In this document: piece after piece, positions 18,395 to 27,717 of the stretch | Numbering within the stretch: position 1 is the first letter of the stretch | Layout of the letters: every line of letters begins with the position of its first letter | Assembly (NCBI RefSeq): GCF_027923555.1 | Contig: NZ_AP025523.1 | Span: 372,001-436,000, forward strand | Reading direction: 5' to 3' | Source of the DNA: Vulcanimicrobium alpinum | GTDB lineage: Bacteria; Vulcanimicrobiota; Vulcanimicrobiia; Vulcanimicrobiales; Vulcanimicrobiaceae | Length of the DNA: 64,000 nucleotides | Notes under the pieces: model-generated | Told to the model about the DNA's origin: nothing | What the model saw: the letters and a program-made list of their open reading frames with translations, nothing else | The model's database searches: none | Position numbers and translations under genes: made by a program

Positions 18395-19108
18395 TCAGCA
18401 CCCGGAGGCGGCGGCGACGCTATGGTCGGCGGCGACGCCCTCGTCGGACAGAATCGCGCCATTGCGGTCGCCCAGATCCTCCGCGATGGTGCGCATGATC
18501 TTGTTGTACGACTTGGGCGAGGTGTTGATCACTTGGCGCTGCTGGTTCACCGCCGCTTCGTTGATCCACGGCGGCGTCGGGTTCGCGCGCGTCATCAAGT
18601 CGTGCGCTTCGGTCGACTCTTCGCGGCCTTGCATGATCGTCACGTCGCGCATGAACTCGGCTGCCGCTTTCGTCTGTCGGTAGATCGCGCCGCCGAGCGC
18701 GTCGGTAAAGGCTTTGAGCTCCGCTTTGCGCTGTGGGTCGGTCGACGTCTCCGCCATCTCGCGCAGCTTCTTGATCTCGCCGTCCGCGGCTTTGCCGCCG
18801 ACGCGGATCGTGCTGGCTTGATTCATCAGATCGTTGATCGCGTTGCGCCGCTGCAGATCGTTGAGACGATCGAAGTCGACGTTGCGCAGGTTGGTCGTGA
18901 TGATCCCGAGGAGGCGGTCGTTGTCGAGCGCGTTGGTGATCGCGCCGTTCGCGTGCACGACGATCGTCGTGCACACGCTTGTGCGCACGCGTCCGATCTC
19001 GGTGAGCGGCGTCGGGCGCGGCGCCGCGCTCGGGGCGGGAGAAGGTTGGCTCGCCAGAGCCACGAGGAGCGGCAGCAGGCTCAGCATGTACGCCGACTTC
19101 CGTCGCAC
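18395..19108 (-). CDS. hypothetical secreted protein
   Basis: 237 aa. The N-terminal signal peptide (LSLLPLLVALASQPSPAPSAAP) is followed by a proline-rich linker. The mature part is charged and mainly helical (NALDNDRLLGIITTNLRNVDFDRLNDLQRRNAINDLMNQAS). I recognise no family. It is upstream of ctaA on the same strand with a 13-base gap, so it may be in that transcript, and divergent from the lipoprotein at 19153. Confidence 0.6.
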   Translation of the reverse strand: MRRKSAYMLSLLPLLVALASQPSPAPSAAPRPTPLTEIGRVRTSVCTTIVVHANGAITNALDNDRLLGIITTNLRNVDFDRLNDLQRRNAINDLMNQASTIRVGGKAADGEIKKLREMAETSTDPQRKAELKAFTDALGGAIYRQTKAAAEFMRDVTIMQGREESTEAHDLMTRANPTPPWINEAAVNQQRQVINTSPKSYNKIMRTIAEDLGDRNGAILSDEGVAADHSVAAASGC

Positions 19109-19152
19109 CTGCGGGGTATCCTCGGAGTCAACCGTCGAACGGTCGGTCCTCG

Positions 19153-19590
19153 ATGCGGCGAATTTTCGTCGCCCTGATGATGGCCGCCGTTCTCACCGGC
19201 TGTCGAGAGGTGCGCGTCAACCAGCAGAAGTCCGGCACGACTCCGATCTCCGGAGGCCGCGAGGTGACCGTCGTGCGGGACAAGCGCACCCTTGAGAGCC
19301 TCGGGGTCGCGGCGCCGGTCGATTTCCGCAAGGAGTTCGCGGTCCTGCTCCTGATGGGGCCGCACAAGGAGACGGGCTGGAGCCAGATCGTCGAGTCGAT
19401 CCGGGCCAACAGCGACCGCGTCCGGATCGTCGCGTTCGAGCGCGGCCCGCTCGACGGCGGGGAGCCGGCGCCCAGGGAGTACCGCACGTTCACGATGTGG
19501 ATCGTCCCGAACGCCGTGTACCGGCCCGGGGCGAAGGTCGAGGTGGTTTCCCCCTCGGGCGAAACGATCGCCACGACGACGCTGCGTTGA
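19153..19590 (+). CDS. PrcB-like lipoprotein
   Basis: 145 aa. The signal peptide ends in a lipobox (VLTGC, Cys near residue 17), so it is a predicted lipoprotein. The mature domain (VDFRKEFAVLLLMGPHKETGWSQ, then a strand-rich end with YRTFTMWIVPN) resembles the C-terminal domain of the protease-complex subunit PrcB. Function is unknown. Its TGA overlaps the TTG of the alanine-racemase-like gene, so it heads the 19153-28559 run in which most junctions are 4-base overlaps. Confidence 0.6.
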   Translation: MRRIFVALMMAAVLTGCREVRVNQQKSGTTPISGGREVTVVRDKRTLESLGVAAPVDFRKEFAVLLLMGPHKETGWSQIVESIRANSDRVRIVAFERGPLDGGEPAPREYRTFTMWIVPNAVYRPGAKVEVVSPSGETIATTTLR

Positions 19591-20558
19591 GTCCCGAGAT
19601 TCGGCTCGACGGCCCGACGCTGCGCGCCAACGCCGCCGCGTTCGCGGCGCTCGGCGCGCCGGTCGCCGCGGTCGTGAAGCGCGACGGCTACGGCTGGGGA
19701 GCGCGTGCGCTCGCTCGCGAGCTCGACGACGTCGTGGAATCGTACGTCGTCGCCGACGACGTGGAACTCGCTGCGCTCCGGCCGGCGACCGGTCGTCCGA
19801 TCCGTCTCCTCGCCGACGCGCCGCCGGGGATGCTGGCCCGGATCCTCGACTTGGGCGGGATCCCCAACGTGAGCACCGCCGGCGCGGTCGCCGAGGCGCG
19901 TGTCGAAGCCGCGCGGCGCGGCCCGTTCGCGGTCCGGGTCGGGATCGTGGACAGCAGCCTGTGGGCGGCGATCCGCGCGCCCGACGCGGGAGCGTTCGCC
20001 GCCTCGCTCGCGGGCGCAGGCCTCGCGGTGGAGCTGTGGACGCACGTCACCTCGCCCGCGCGCGCCGGCACGATCCTGCGCGAGTTCGCCGCCGCGCGCC
20101 GGGCCTTCGAGGACGCCGGCGTCCCGGTCGCGTCGGTTGACGCCGCGAGCACGGCGTCGGCCGCGGCGCCGATCGCGTTCGACCGTCTGCGGATCGGGGC
20201 CGGGCTGTTCGGCGCGCGGATGGGCTGCGGGGTCGCGGTCCGGTGCGCGATCCGCGTGCACGCGCCGGTCGTGCGCCGGCTTGTGCCCGGGAGCACGAGT
20301 TGGGCGGGCTACGGCGACGTCCCGCTGCCGCCGCATCTTTCGGCCGTCGTCCTGCGTTGCGGTTACGGTGACGGATTCCCGAAAGCGCTGGCCGGGACTG
20401 CCGATATCCTTTCGGTAGGTATGCAGTACACCGCGCGGGCAACGTCCGACGGAAACGACCCGCAGGTGCTCGTCGGCGCCGACGACGACGTCGATACGCT
20501 TGCCGCCCGCGCGGGGATCAGCCCGCACGAGTTCGTGATAGGTTTTGCTTGCACATGA
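19587..20558 (+). CDS. alanine racemase-like PLP enzyme, short form
   Basis: 323 aa from TTG 19587 (TTGA overlap). A fold-type III PLP enzyme. The PLP Lys is in VVKRDGYGWGA (near residue 30), matching the family's VVKADAYGHG. The C-terminal beta domain has AGYGDV (probable catalytic Tyr) and VVLRCGYGDGFPKAL, matching the GYADGYPR region. It is about 45 residues shorter than typical Alr (about 370). It could supply D-Ala or act on another amino acid. The stop overlaps the GH130 gene (ATGA). Confidence 0.75.
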   Translation: MSPEIRLDGPTLRANAAAFAALGAPVAAVVKRDGYGWGARALARELDDVVESYVVADDVELAALRPATGRPIRLLADAPPGMLARILDLGGIPNVSTAGAVAEARVEAARRGPFAVRVGIVDSSLWAAIRAPDAGAFAASLAGAGLAVELWTHVTSPARAGTILREFAAARRAFEDAGVPVASVDAASTASAAAPIAFDRLRIGAGLFGARMGCGVAVRCAIRVHAPVVRRLVPGSTSWAGYGDVPLPPHLSAVVLRCGYGDGFPKALAGTADILSVGMQYTARATSDGNDPQVLVGADDDVDTLAARAGISPHEFVIGFACT

Positions 20559-21640
20559 TGCTCGACGCCCTGGCGCGGTTCGACGGCACGATCACCCGGC
20601 TGGGGATCGTGCTGAGCCCTGACGGATCGCCCGAAGAGATCGAAGGCGTCCTCAACCCGGCGAGCGCCACCACGCGCGACGGGACGCTGCTGCTGTATCC
20701 GCGCGCGGTGGCGCAGGGCAACGTCTCGCGGGTCGGCCTCTGCGTCGGCGAGCGTCACGGCGACGACCTGCAGTTCGCGCGCCGCGGCTTCGCGCTCGAA
20801 CCGTCGGCTCCGTACGAAGTGCGCACCGCGCCCGGCGGGATGGGCTGCGAAGATCCGCGCGTGACGTTCATCCCGGTGCTCGATCGCTACGCGATGGCGT
20901 ACACGGCGTTCGGTCCCGACGGTCCGCGCATCGCCGTCGCGCTCTCGCAGGACGGCTACCGGTGGGAACGGCTCGGCTTGGTGCGCTTCGCCGCCGGCCT
21001 GCATCAGGGCGACGACAAAGACGGCGTCTTCTTCCCCGAGCCGGTGCTCTCGCCCGACGGCGTGCGCTCGATCGCGCTCTACCATCGGCCGATGCTGCGG
21101 CTCTCGACGATGGACGGACGCGGGGCGATCCCGACCCTGCTCGATCTGCGGCCCGAAGAGCGCGAGTGCACGCGCATCGCGTACATCCCGCTCGAACCGG
21201 TGCAGCGCGATATCCGAAACCTGCTCGACGTGCGCGAGAGCGCGCTCGTGCTAATCCCCGACTCGCCATGGTGCCGCATCAAGACCGGCGCGGGAACCCC
21301 GCCGGTGCGCGTCGCCGAAGGCTGGTTTTCGATCGTTCACGGCGTCGACGCGAAAGACGTGGGCGACGGCCACTACACGATGCAGTACAGCGCGGGTTTC
21401 GTCGTGCACGATGCGGAGCGTCCGCACATCGTGCGCTACCGCTCGCAGACGCCGGTGATGGTTCCCGAAGGCGCCGACGAGACGCACGGGATCGTGAACA
21501 ACGTCGTCTTCCCGACCGCGATCGAAACGATCGGCGAGCGCCGCTACGAATTCTTCTACGGAATGGCCGATGCGCGCATCGGCCGCGCGCGGCTCGAGCT
21601 CGCGCCGTCCTTCGCCGGCGTCGAGGAACCTGCGGCCTGA
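20555..21640 (+). CDS. GH130-family glycosidase/phosphorylase-like protein
   Basis: 361 aa five-bladed propeller type. GMGCEDPRVTFIPVLDRYAMAYTAF carries the EDPR signature of GH130 beta-1,4-mannosyl phosphorylases. HQGDDKDGVFFPEPV, FSIVHGVD and GIVNNVVFPTA are further conserved blade motifs. Likely action is phosphorolysis or hydrolysis of beta-mannosides; the exact substrate is unknown. ATG 20555 overlaps the upstream stop (ATGA), tying it to the racemase-like gene, an unusual pairing. Confidence 0.88.
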   Translation: MMLDALARFDGTITRLGIVLSPDGSPEEIEGVLNPASATTRDGTLLLYPRAVAQGNVSRVGLCVGERHGDDLQFARRGFALEPSAPYEVRTAPGGMGCEDPRVTFIPVLDRYAMAYTAFGPDGPRIAVALSQDGYRWERLGLVRFAAGLHQGDDKDGVFFPEPVLSPDGVRSIALYHRPMLRLSTMDGRGAIPTLLDLRPEERECTRIAYIPLEPVQRDIRNLLDVRESALVLIPDSPWCRIKTGAGTPPVRVAEGWFSIVHGVDAKDVGDGHYTMQYSAGFVVHDAERPHIVRYRSQTPVMVPEGADETHGIVNNVVFPTAIETIGERRYEFFYGMADARIGRARLELAPSFAGVEEPAA

Positions 21641-21644
21641 CGGG

Positions 21645-22136
21645 ATGGCCCGCTACTACCTGATCGCGACGATCATCGTCGTCGCGTTCGGGTGCATCGT
21701 GTTCGCGCGGCGCGTCGCGACGCTGCGCGACTTCGAGGTGCGCGCCGGCGCCGGGGCACCGCCGTCGCCAGCGGGCGCGCAGCGCGACGGCGTGCCGCCG
21801 CCCGCGCAGACGTTCGCCGGCGACGGACCGTGGGTGCTCAGCGCGCTGCCGTCGTGTTTCGCCCAACAGTCGTCGCTGACGGGGACGGCGCTGCAGCTCG
21901 CGTTCGACGTGCCGCCGGCACGCGAACGGGTCGCCCCCGGCACGCGCCTGCACAGCGGCAACTGTACGCTCGTCGTCGGAGCGCACGACGTCACGATCGA
22001 ACGCGACGGCGACCGCCTGCGCGTACCGCCCGACGCCGCGCTCTACGACACGCCAAAGGGCCTCACGCTCTTTCACACGCACGCCGGCCGCGCCGAACTC
22101 CGCGTCTACAATCGCCTCCCCGTCACCCTGAGGTGA
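21645..22136 (+). CDS. hypothetical membrane-anchored protein
   Basis: 163 aa. One N-terminal membrane helix (YYLIATIIVVAFGCIVFARR) is followed by a Pro/Ala-rich linker and a small beta-rich soluble domain with two cysteines (LPSCFAQQSS, HSGNCTLVVG) that could form a disulfide in the periplasm. No family is recognised. It lies 4 bases after the GH130 stop and 44 bases before RF3. Confidence 0.55.
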   Translation: MARYYLIATIIVVAFGCIVFARRVATLRDFEVRAGAGAPPSPAGAQRDGVPPPAQTFAGDGPWVLSALPSCFAQQSSLTGTALQLAFDVPPARERVAPGTRLHSGNCTLVVGAHDVTIERDGDRLRVPPDAALYDTPKGLTLFHTHAGRAELRVYNRLPVTLR

Positions 22137-22180
22137 CCGGCGCGAAGGCGCGGGGAGGGAGCGCTCGAACCTCGTCGCTG

Positions 22181-23782
22181 ATGGACCTGCGCGAGGAAGT
22201 CGCTCGCAGGCGGACGTTTGCGATCATCTCGCACCCCGACGCCGGCAAGACGACGCTGACCGAGAAACTGCTCCTGTACGGCGGGGCGATCGTCACCGCC
22301 GGTCAGGTGGCCGCCCGCCGGCGCGCCCGCGCGGCGACCTCCGATTGGATGGAGCTGGAACGCGAACGCGGGATCTCGATCACCTCGACGGTCCTGCAGT
22401 TCCCCTATCGCGACCACACGATGAACCTGCTCGACACCCCGGGCCACCAGGATTTCGGCGAAGACACGTACCGCACGCTGCTCGCCGCCGACGCCGCGGT
22501 GATGCTGATCGACGCCGCCAAAGGCGTCGAGCCGCAGACCCGCAAGCTATTTGCGATCTGCCGCGCGCGGCGCATCCCGCTCTTCACGTTCATCAACAAG
22601 ATGGACCGGCCCAGCCGCGATCCGCTCGAACTCCTCGACGAACTCGAGAACGTGCTCGGGATCGGCGCCTATCCGATGAACTGGCCGCTCGGCAACGGCG
22701 AGACGTTCCGCGGTGTCTACGACCGCGCGTCGGGCGACGTGCACGTCTTCGAGCGCACCCGGCACGGTGCGAAGCGCGCGCCGGTCACCGCTTCCGATCC
22801 GCGCGACCCGAAGATCGCCGCGCTCGTCGACGAACGCACGTATCGCGAGTTCCTCGATCAGCTCGACCTGCTCGAAGGCGCGGGCGCGGCGTTCGAGCGC
22901 GATGCGATGCTGCGCGGCGACGTCACGCCGGTGTTCTTCGGAAGCGCCGTGACCAACTTCGGCGTCGAGCTCTTCCTCGACGCGTTCGTGACGATGGGGC
23001 CGCCGCCCGCGCCCCGGCTCGACAGCGCGAAGCACCTCGTCGAGCCGACCGACGGCAGGTTCAGCGGCTTCGTCTTCAAGATCCAGGCCAACATGGACCC
23101 GCGCCATCGCGACCGCATCGCCTTCCTGCGCGTGTGCAGCGGCAAATTCGAGCGCGACATGACGGTGCGCAACGTGCGCACCGGGAAGGACGTGCGTCTC
23201 ACCCGCGCGATGAAGCTGTTCGCCTCCGACCGAGAATCGGTCGACGTCGCGTTCGCCGGCGACGTCGTGGGGCTCGCGAACCCCGGCGTCTTCGCGATCG
23301 GCGACACGCTCGCCGAGGGCGACGGCGTGCGTTTCGAACCGATCCCCGCGTACGAGCCGGAACATTTCGCGCTGGTGCGCAGTATCGACACGGCGAGCTA
23401 CAAGTCGTTTCAGAAAGGGATCGCGCAGCTGCGCGAGGAGGGCGCGATCCAGGTCTTCTATCCATTCGGGCAGACGCGGATCGAGCCGATCCTCGCCGCA
23501 GTCGGCGCCCTGCAGTTCGAAGTCGTGAAGTATCGCTTGGAGTCGGAGTACAACGTGAAGACCGCGTTCCAGACGTTGCCGTACACCACGGCGCGCCGTG
23601 TCGCCGGCGACAATCCCGGCGCCGCGACGCTCGGGTCGAGCGCGCGGCTCGTCGAGGACTGGGACGGCAAACCGATCGCGCTGTTCGAGAGCGAGTGGGG
23701 GATCGGTCTGGTCCAGCAGTGGAATCCCGGGCTGCGCTTCGAGGCGTTCGGCGCGCGCGAACTCGCCGAGGTGGGCGCGTGA
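22181..23782 (+). CDS. prfC: peptide chain release factor 3
   Basis: 533 aa translational GTPase that recycles RF1/RF2 (E. coli RF3 is 529). G1 SHPDAGKTTLTE near residue 17, switch I ERERGISITSTV, G3 DTPGHQDFGEDTYRTL, and G4 NKMDR are all intact. The RF3-specific ATSDWMELE is present, as is the C-terminal YNVKTAFQTLPY region. ATG 22181 was chosen because it begins the conserved N-terminus; upstream in-frame sequence is arginine-rich. The stop overlaps the next gene (GTGA). Confidence 0.96.
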   Translation: MDLREEVARRRTFAIISHPDAGKTTLTEKLLLYGGAIVTAGQVAARRRARAATSDWMELERERGISITSTVLQFPYRDHTMNLLDTPGHQDFGEDTYRTLLAADAAVMLIDAAKGVEPQTRKLFAICRARRIPLFTFINKMDRPSRDPLELLDELENVLGIGAYPMNWPLGNGETFRGVYDRASGDVHVFERTRHGAKRAPVTASDPRDPKIAALVDERTYREFLDQLDLLEGAGAAFERDAMLRGDVTPVFFGSAVTNFGVELFLDAFVTMGPPPAPRLDSAKHLVEPTDGRFSGFVFKIQANMDPRHRDRIAFLRVCSGKFERDMTVRNVRTGKDVRLTRAMKLFASDRESVDVAFAGDVVGLANPGVFAIGDTLAEGDGVRFEPIPAYEPEHFALVRSIDTASYKSFQKGIAQLREEGAIQVFYPFGQTRIEPILAAVGALQFEVVKYRLESEYNVKTAFQTLPYTTARRVAGDNPGAATLGSSARLVEDWDGKPIALFESEWGIGLVQQWNPGLRFEAFGARELAEVGA

Positions 23783-24219
23783 GCGCGCCGGCGCCGGGTC
23801 TGCGCAACGTGACCCCGCCGCCGCGCGCGCGGCAGAACTCGATCCTGATCCTCGCCCTCGTGGTCGTCGTCGTCGCGCTCGTCCTGCGCGCGTGCGCGGG
23901 CGGCGAGAACACGTACGAGAAGATCGCGCACCAGTTCACCCAGGCGGTGCAGAACAACGACCTCGCGGCGGTGCAGAAACTCGAGAACAGTCAGACCGCC
24001 GCCGATACGACGCACGGCCGGCTCGGGCGCGGCGCCGATGCGTTCGGGCCGCTGGGGAAGATCAAGCGCGTGAAGGAGACGCCGACGAACGACACCACGC
24101 CGCGCGTCCACGAGTTCGACGTCACCTTCGAGAAGGGCACCGTCCACGAGAAGCTGCAGTTCGATCCGCAAAACAAGGTCTTCCGCTTCCGCTACGACGC
24201 GCCGGTGCCGAAGACGTGA
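23779..24219 (+). CDS. hypothetical membrane-anchored protein
   Basis: 146 aa from GTG 23779. A short basic N-terminus precedes one helix (SILILALVVVVVALVLRACAG). The remainder resembles small secreted domains that measure or bind through a beta-sheet (HEFDVTFEKGTVHEKLQFDP). No family is recognised. It is coupled by GTGA overlaps to RF3 upstream and the ammonia-lyase downstream. Confidence 0.55.
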   Translation: MSAPAPGLRNVTPPPRARQNSILILALVVVVVALVLRACAGGENTYEKIAHQFTQAVQNNDLAAVQKLENSQTAADTTHGRLGRGADAFGPLGKIKRVKETPTNDTTPRVHEFDVTFEKGTVHEKLQFDPQNKVFRFRYDAPVPKT

Positions 24220-25193
24220 TCGGCGAGGTCGCGCACGCCGCGTCGTTCGACGACGTGCGGCGCGCGGCGCAGCGCCTGCGCGGGACCGCCCACCGCACGC
24301 CGGTGATCGCGTCGCGCACTCTCGACGAACGGACCGGCGGCCGCGTGTATCTCAAAGCGGAAAACTTTCAGCGGATGGGCGCGTTCAAGTTCCGCGGCGC
24401 CTACAATCGCCTCGCGCAGCTCACGCCCGATCAGCGCGCGGGCGGCGTGGTCGCGTTCTCGAGCGGCAATCACGCGCAAGGCGTCGCGCTCGCGGCGAAA
24501 CTGCTCGAGGTCCCGGCGGCGATCGTCATGCCGTCGGACGCGCCGGCCGCGAAGCTCGCGGCGACGCGGGGGTACGGCGCCGAGGTCGTGTTCTACGATC
24601 GCGAGCGGATGAATCGTGCCGAACTCGCCGCGTCGATCGCGAACGAACGCGGCGCGACGCTCGTCCCGCCGTACGACGATCCCGCGATCATCGCCGGCCA
24701 GGGAACCGTGGTGCTCGAACTGATCGAAGACGCGGGACCGCTCGACGTGCTCTTCGTGTGTTTGGGCGGCGGCGGACTACTGGCCGGTTCGTGTCTCGCC
24801 GCGTGCGCGCTCTCGCCGGGCGTGCGGATCTACGGCGTCGAGCCCGAAGCCGGTGACGACTGGGTGCGTTCGTGGCAGGGCGGCCGCATCGTCTCGATTC
24901 CGGTTCCCAAGACGATCGCCGACGGCCAGCAGACGCAGGCTCCGGGCGAGCTGACGTGGCCGATCGTCCGCCGGCTCGCCGAGGGGATCGTCACCGTCAG
25001 CGACGACGAAATTCGCGACGCGATGCGCTTCGCGTTCGAGCGGCTGAAGCTCGTCGTCGAGCCGAGCGGCGCGTCGGCGCTCGCCGCCCTGCTCGCCGGC
25101 CGCGTCGACGTGCGCGGCGCGCGGGTCGGCGTGACGATCAGCGGCGGCAACGTCGACCCGGCGACGTTCGCGGAGTGCATCGCGACCCGGTGA
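24216..25193 (+). CDS. threonine/serine dehydratase-like PLP enzyme
   Basis: 325 aa fold-type II PLP enzyme. The Schiff-base Lys is in AFKFRGAYNR (near residue 55), and the SSGNHAQGVALAAK loop and GGGGLLAGS phosphate-binding loop are present. Without a C-terminal regulatory ACT domain it is the catabolic type, near threonine ammonia-lyase TdcB, serine racemase or 3-hydroxyaspartate ammonia-lyase. Substrate choice cannot be made from sequence alone. GTG start with GTGA overlap. Confidence 0.9.
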   Translation: MIGEVAHAASFDDVRRAAQRLRGTAHRTPVIASRTLDERTGGRVYLKAENFQRMGAFKFRGAYNRLAQLTPDQRAGGVVAFSSGNHAQGVALAAKLLEVPAAIVMPSDAPAAKLAATRGYGAEVVFYDRERMNRAELAASIANERGATLVPPYDDPAIIAGQGTVVLELIEDAGPLDVLFVCLGGGGLLAGSCLAACALSPGVRIYGVEPEAGDDWVRSWQGGRIVSIPVPKTIADGQQTQAPGELTWPIVRRLAEGIVTVSDDEIRDAMRFAFERLKLVVEPSGASALAALLAGRVDVRGARVGVTISGGNVDPATFAECIATR

Positions 25194-26761
25194 GAGCGTT
25201 TGTGTGCGCGCTGCTCCTGCTCGCGCTGGGCGGTTGTGCGGCGCGGGGGAGCGCCGCGCACGATCCCTCAACGCTGGTCATCCTCGAAGCCGGTGACGCC
25301 GGCTCGATCGAACCGCTGCTCACCAACCAGTACTACGCGTTTCTCTATCAGAACCTGATCTTCGACACCCTGCTGGGTACCGGCGCGAATTACGTGCCGA
25401 CGCCGAAGCTCGCGCTGCGCTGGGAGTCCAATCCGGCCGGGACGGTGTGGACCGTGCACCTGCGCAGCGGCGTGCGATGGTCGGACGGCACGCCGTTCTC
25501 GGCCGCCGACGTCGTGTGGACGTTCGACGCGCTGATCGATCCCAAGACGGGCTCGCCGTATCAAGGGCAGTACGCGTTCATCAAGCGTGTCGTCGCCCCC
25601 GATCCGCGCACGGTGCGGTTCGAGCTGAGTTCGCCGAACGCCACCTTCGTCGCCAACGCGCTGCAGTCGCAGTGGATCATGCCGGCGCACGTCTTCGCCG
25701 GAATCCCGCACGCGCAGATTCGCACAACGCCGTTCGGCGAGCACCCGATCGGCACCGGCCCGTACGCGCTGGTGCGCTGGCAGCACGACCAGGAGTGCCT
25801 GCTGCGCGCGAACCCGCTCTGGTGGGGCGGGACGCCGCGCGTCCGCCAGATCGACGTGCGCGTGATCCTCGACGCGCAAGGCGCGACCGACGCGATGCTC
25901 AACGGCGATGCCGACGTCGACGACGGGATCGGCGCCGAGGCCTCCGAGCGGCTGCGAACCGATCCCGGGATCGTCCAAGTCAACATCCCCGACCTCTACA
26001 CGCGCTTCATGCAGATCAACTTCCACGTGCGCGGCCTCGACGACGTGACGGTGCGTCGCGCGATGCTCTACGGGTGGGACCGTGAAGGGATCGCGCGCGG
26101 CCTGCGCCACGGCACGGCGACGGTCGCGTCGTCGGTGATCCCGGCCGGACTGCCGCCCTGGCATGACGACGCGGTGAAGCCGTATCCGTACGACCCCGCG
26201 CGCGCCGCCGCGCTGCTCGACCGCGCCGGCTGGGCACGCGGCGCGGACGGCGTCCGCGCCAAGAACGGCGTGCGCCTCTCGTTCACGGTGCTGATGCCGC
26301 AGGGTCCGCTCGACAACGACATCGCCGCCGAGTTTCAAGCCGATATGCGGCAGATCGGGATCGCCATCGCTCCGCGGCTGATCGACTACGCGACGTTCAT
26401 CCAGGAGACGAACGCGTCGAAGTTCGATCTGGCATGGACCGGCTGGGGCGGCGCGCCGGATCCCGATCAGCTGACGCTGCTCGACTCGAAACAGATCCCG
26501 CCGACGGGCAACAACTACGGCTACTTTCGCGATCCCGCGGTCGACCGCGACGTCGAAGCCGGGCTGCTCACGAACGATCCGGTGAAGCGCCGCCGCTATT
26601 ACGACGACATGCAAGAGCGCAACGCACAGAACATCCCCGTCCTGTTCGGAAACAACGAGAACTACCTCGCCGCGTACCGCAAGCGCGTGCACGTCGCGGG
26701 TCCGCTGATGCCGGGCTTGTACTTCTACACCAACGTCACCGACTGGACGCTCGACCCGTGA
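25190..26761 (+). CDS. peptide ABC transporter substrate-binding lipoprotein (SBP family 5)
   Basis: 523 aa. A lipobox at LALGGC (Cys near residue 15) follows a short signal. SBP_bac_5 hallmarks are RSGVRWSDGTPFSAADVVWTFDAL, GTGPYALVRWQHDQE, DDVTVRRAMLYGWDRE and an AEFQADMRQIGI segment. It binds oligopeptides or related solutes outside the inner membrane. GTG start overlapping the previous stop. Followed by two permeases in coupled order. Confidence 0.93.
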   Translation: MRAFVCALLLLALGGCAARGSAAHDPSTLVILEAGDAGSIEPLLTNQYYAFLYQNLIFDTLLGTGANYVPTPKLALRWESNPAGTVWTVHLRSGVRWSDGTPFSAADVVWTFDALIDPKTGSPYQGQYAFIKRVVAPDPRTVRFELSSPNATFVANALQSQWIMPAHVFAGIPHAQIRTTPFGEHPIGTGPYALVRWQHDQECLLRANPLWWGGTPRVRQIDVRVILDAQGATDAMLNGDADVDDGIGAEASERLRTDPGIVQVNIPDLYTRFMQINFHVRGLDDVTVRRAMLYGWDREGIARGLRHGTATVASSVIPAGLPPWHDDAVKPYPYDPARAAALLDRAGWARGADGVRAKNGVRLSFTVLMPQGPLDNDIAAEFQADMRQIGIAIAPRLIDYATFIQETNASKFDLAWTGWGGAPDPDQLTLLDSKQIPPTGNNYGYFRDPAVDRDVEAGLLTNDPVKRRRYYDDMQERNAQNIPVLFGNNENYLAAYRKRVHVAGPLMPGLYFYTNVTDWTLDP

Positions 26762-27717
26762 CCGCGTATATCGTGCGCCGCGTCGCCGGCGCGCTGCCGC
26801 TGCTGCTGTTCGTCTCGTTCGTGTCGTACGCGCTGATGGGGCTGGCCCCCGGCGGCCCGGCGGGGATCCTCGCGCAGCAGGGCCGCGCGCTCAGCCCCGC
26901 GGCGCGCGCCGCGTTCGCCGCCTCGCTCGGCTTGGACAAGCCGTGGTACGTGCAGTACTTTTACTGGCTCAAGGAACTCGTGCTGCACGGCAGCCTCGGG
27001 CGTTCGTTCGTCGACGGCCGGCCCGTCCTCGAACGGATCGCCGAGAAGATGCCGGTGACGCTCGAACTGATCGTGCTCGCGACGATCCTCACGCTGGCGA
27101 TCGCGTTGCCGCTCGGCATCGCCGCGGCGGCCAAGCGCAACTCCGCGTTCGACGTCGGCGCTACGGCGCTGGCGTTCACCGCGTACGGCGTCCCGATCTT
27201 TTGGCTCGGGATCGTGCTGATCGATCTCTTCGCGGTGAAGCTGCGCTGGTTTCCGTCGTCCGGCGTGTCGTCGCTCGGCCGCGAGGGCGATCCGCTCGAC
27301 CGGCTGTGGCATCTGGCCCTGCCGATCGTGACGCTGACGGTCGTCGGCTTCGCGTCGTGGATGCGCTACGAGCGCGCGACGATGATCGACGTGCTCGGCC
27401 AGCCGTACATCCGCACCGCTCGCAGCAAGGGACTCTCCGAACGCAGCGTGCTCTATACGCACGCGCTGCGCAACGCGCTCATCCCGATCGCCACCCTGCT
27501 CGGGCTGAGCCTGCCCGCGCTGGTCGGCGGCGCCTACTTCGTCGAGTACGTCTTCTCGGTGCCGGGGATGGGCTATCTCGGCCTGAACGCGGTCTTCCAG
27601 CGCGACTATCCGACGGTCATGGGGATCACGCTGATCTCCGCCGCGCTGGTGATCGCCGGCAACCTGCTCGCAGACATCTCCTACGCGCTGCTCGATCCGC
27701 GCGTGCGGTACGAATGA
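26758..27717 (+). CDS. peptide ABC transporter permease, DppB-type
   Basis: 319 aa with six membrane helices. The N-terminal YIVRRVAGALPLLLFVSFVSYAL is typical of DppB/OppB. The EAA loop that docks the ATPase reads YIRTARSKGLSERSVLYTHALRNALIPIATL. GTG start overlaps the SBP stop. It forms the channel together with the next gene. Confidence 0.95.
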   Translation: MTAYIVRRVAGALPLLLFVSFVSYALMGLAPGGPAGILAQQGRALSPAARAAFAASLGLDKPWYVQYFYWLKELVLHGSLGRSFVDGRPVLERIAEKMPVTLELIVLATILTLAIALPLGIAAAAKRNSAFDVGATALAFTAYGVPIFWLGIVLIDLFAVKLRWFPSSGVSSLGREGDPLDRLWHLALPIVTLTVVGFASWMRYERATMIDVLGQPYIRTARSKGLSERSVLYTHALRNALIPIATLLGLSLPALVGGAYFVEYVFSVPGMGYLGLNAVFQRDYPTVMGITLISAALVIAGNLLADISYALLDPRVRYE

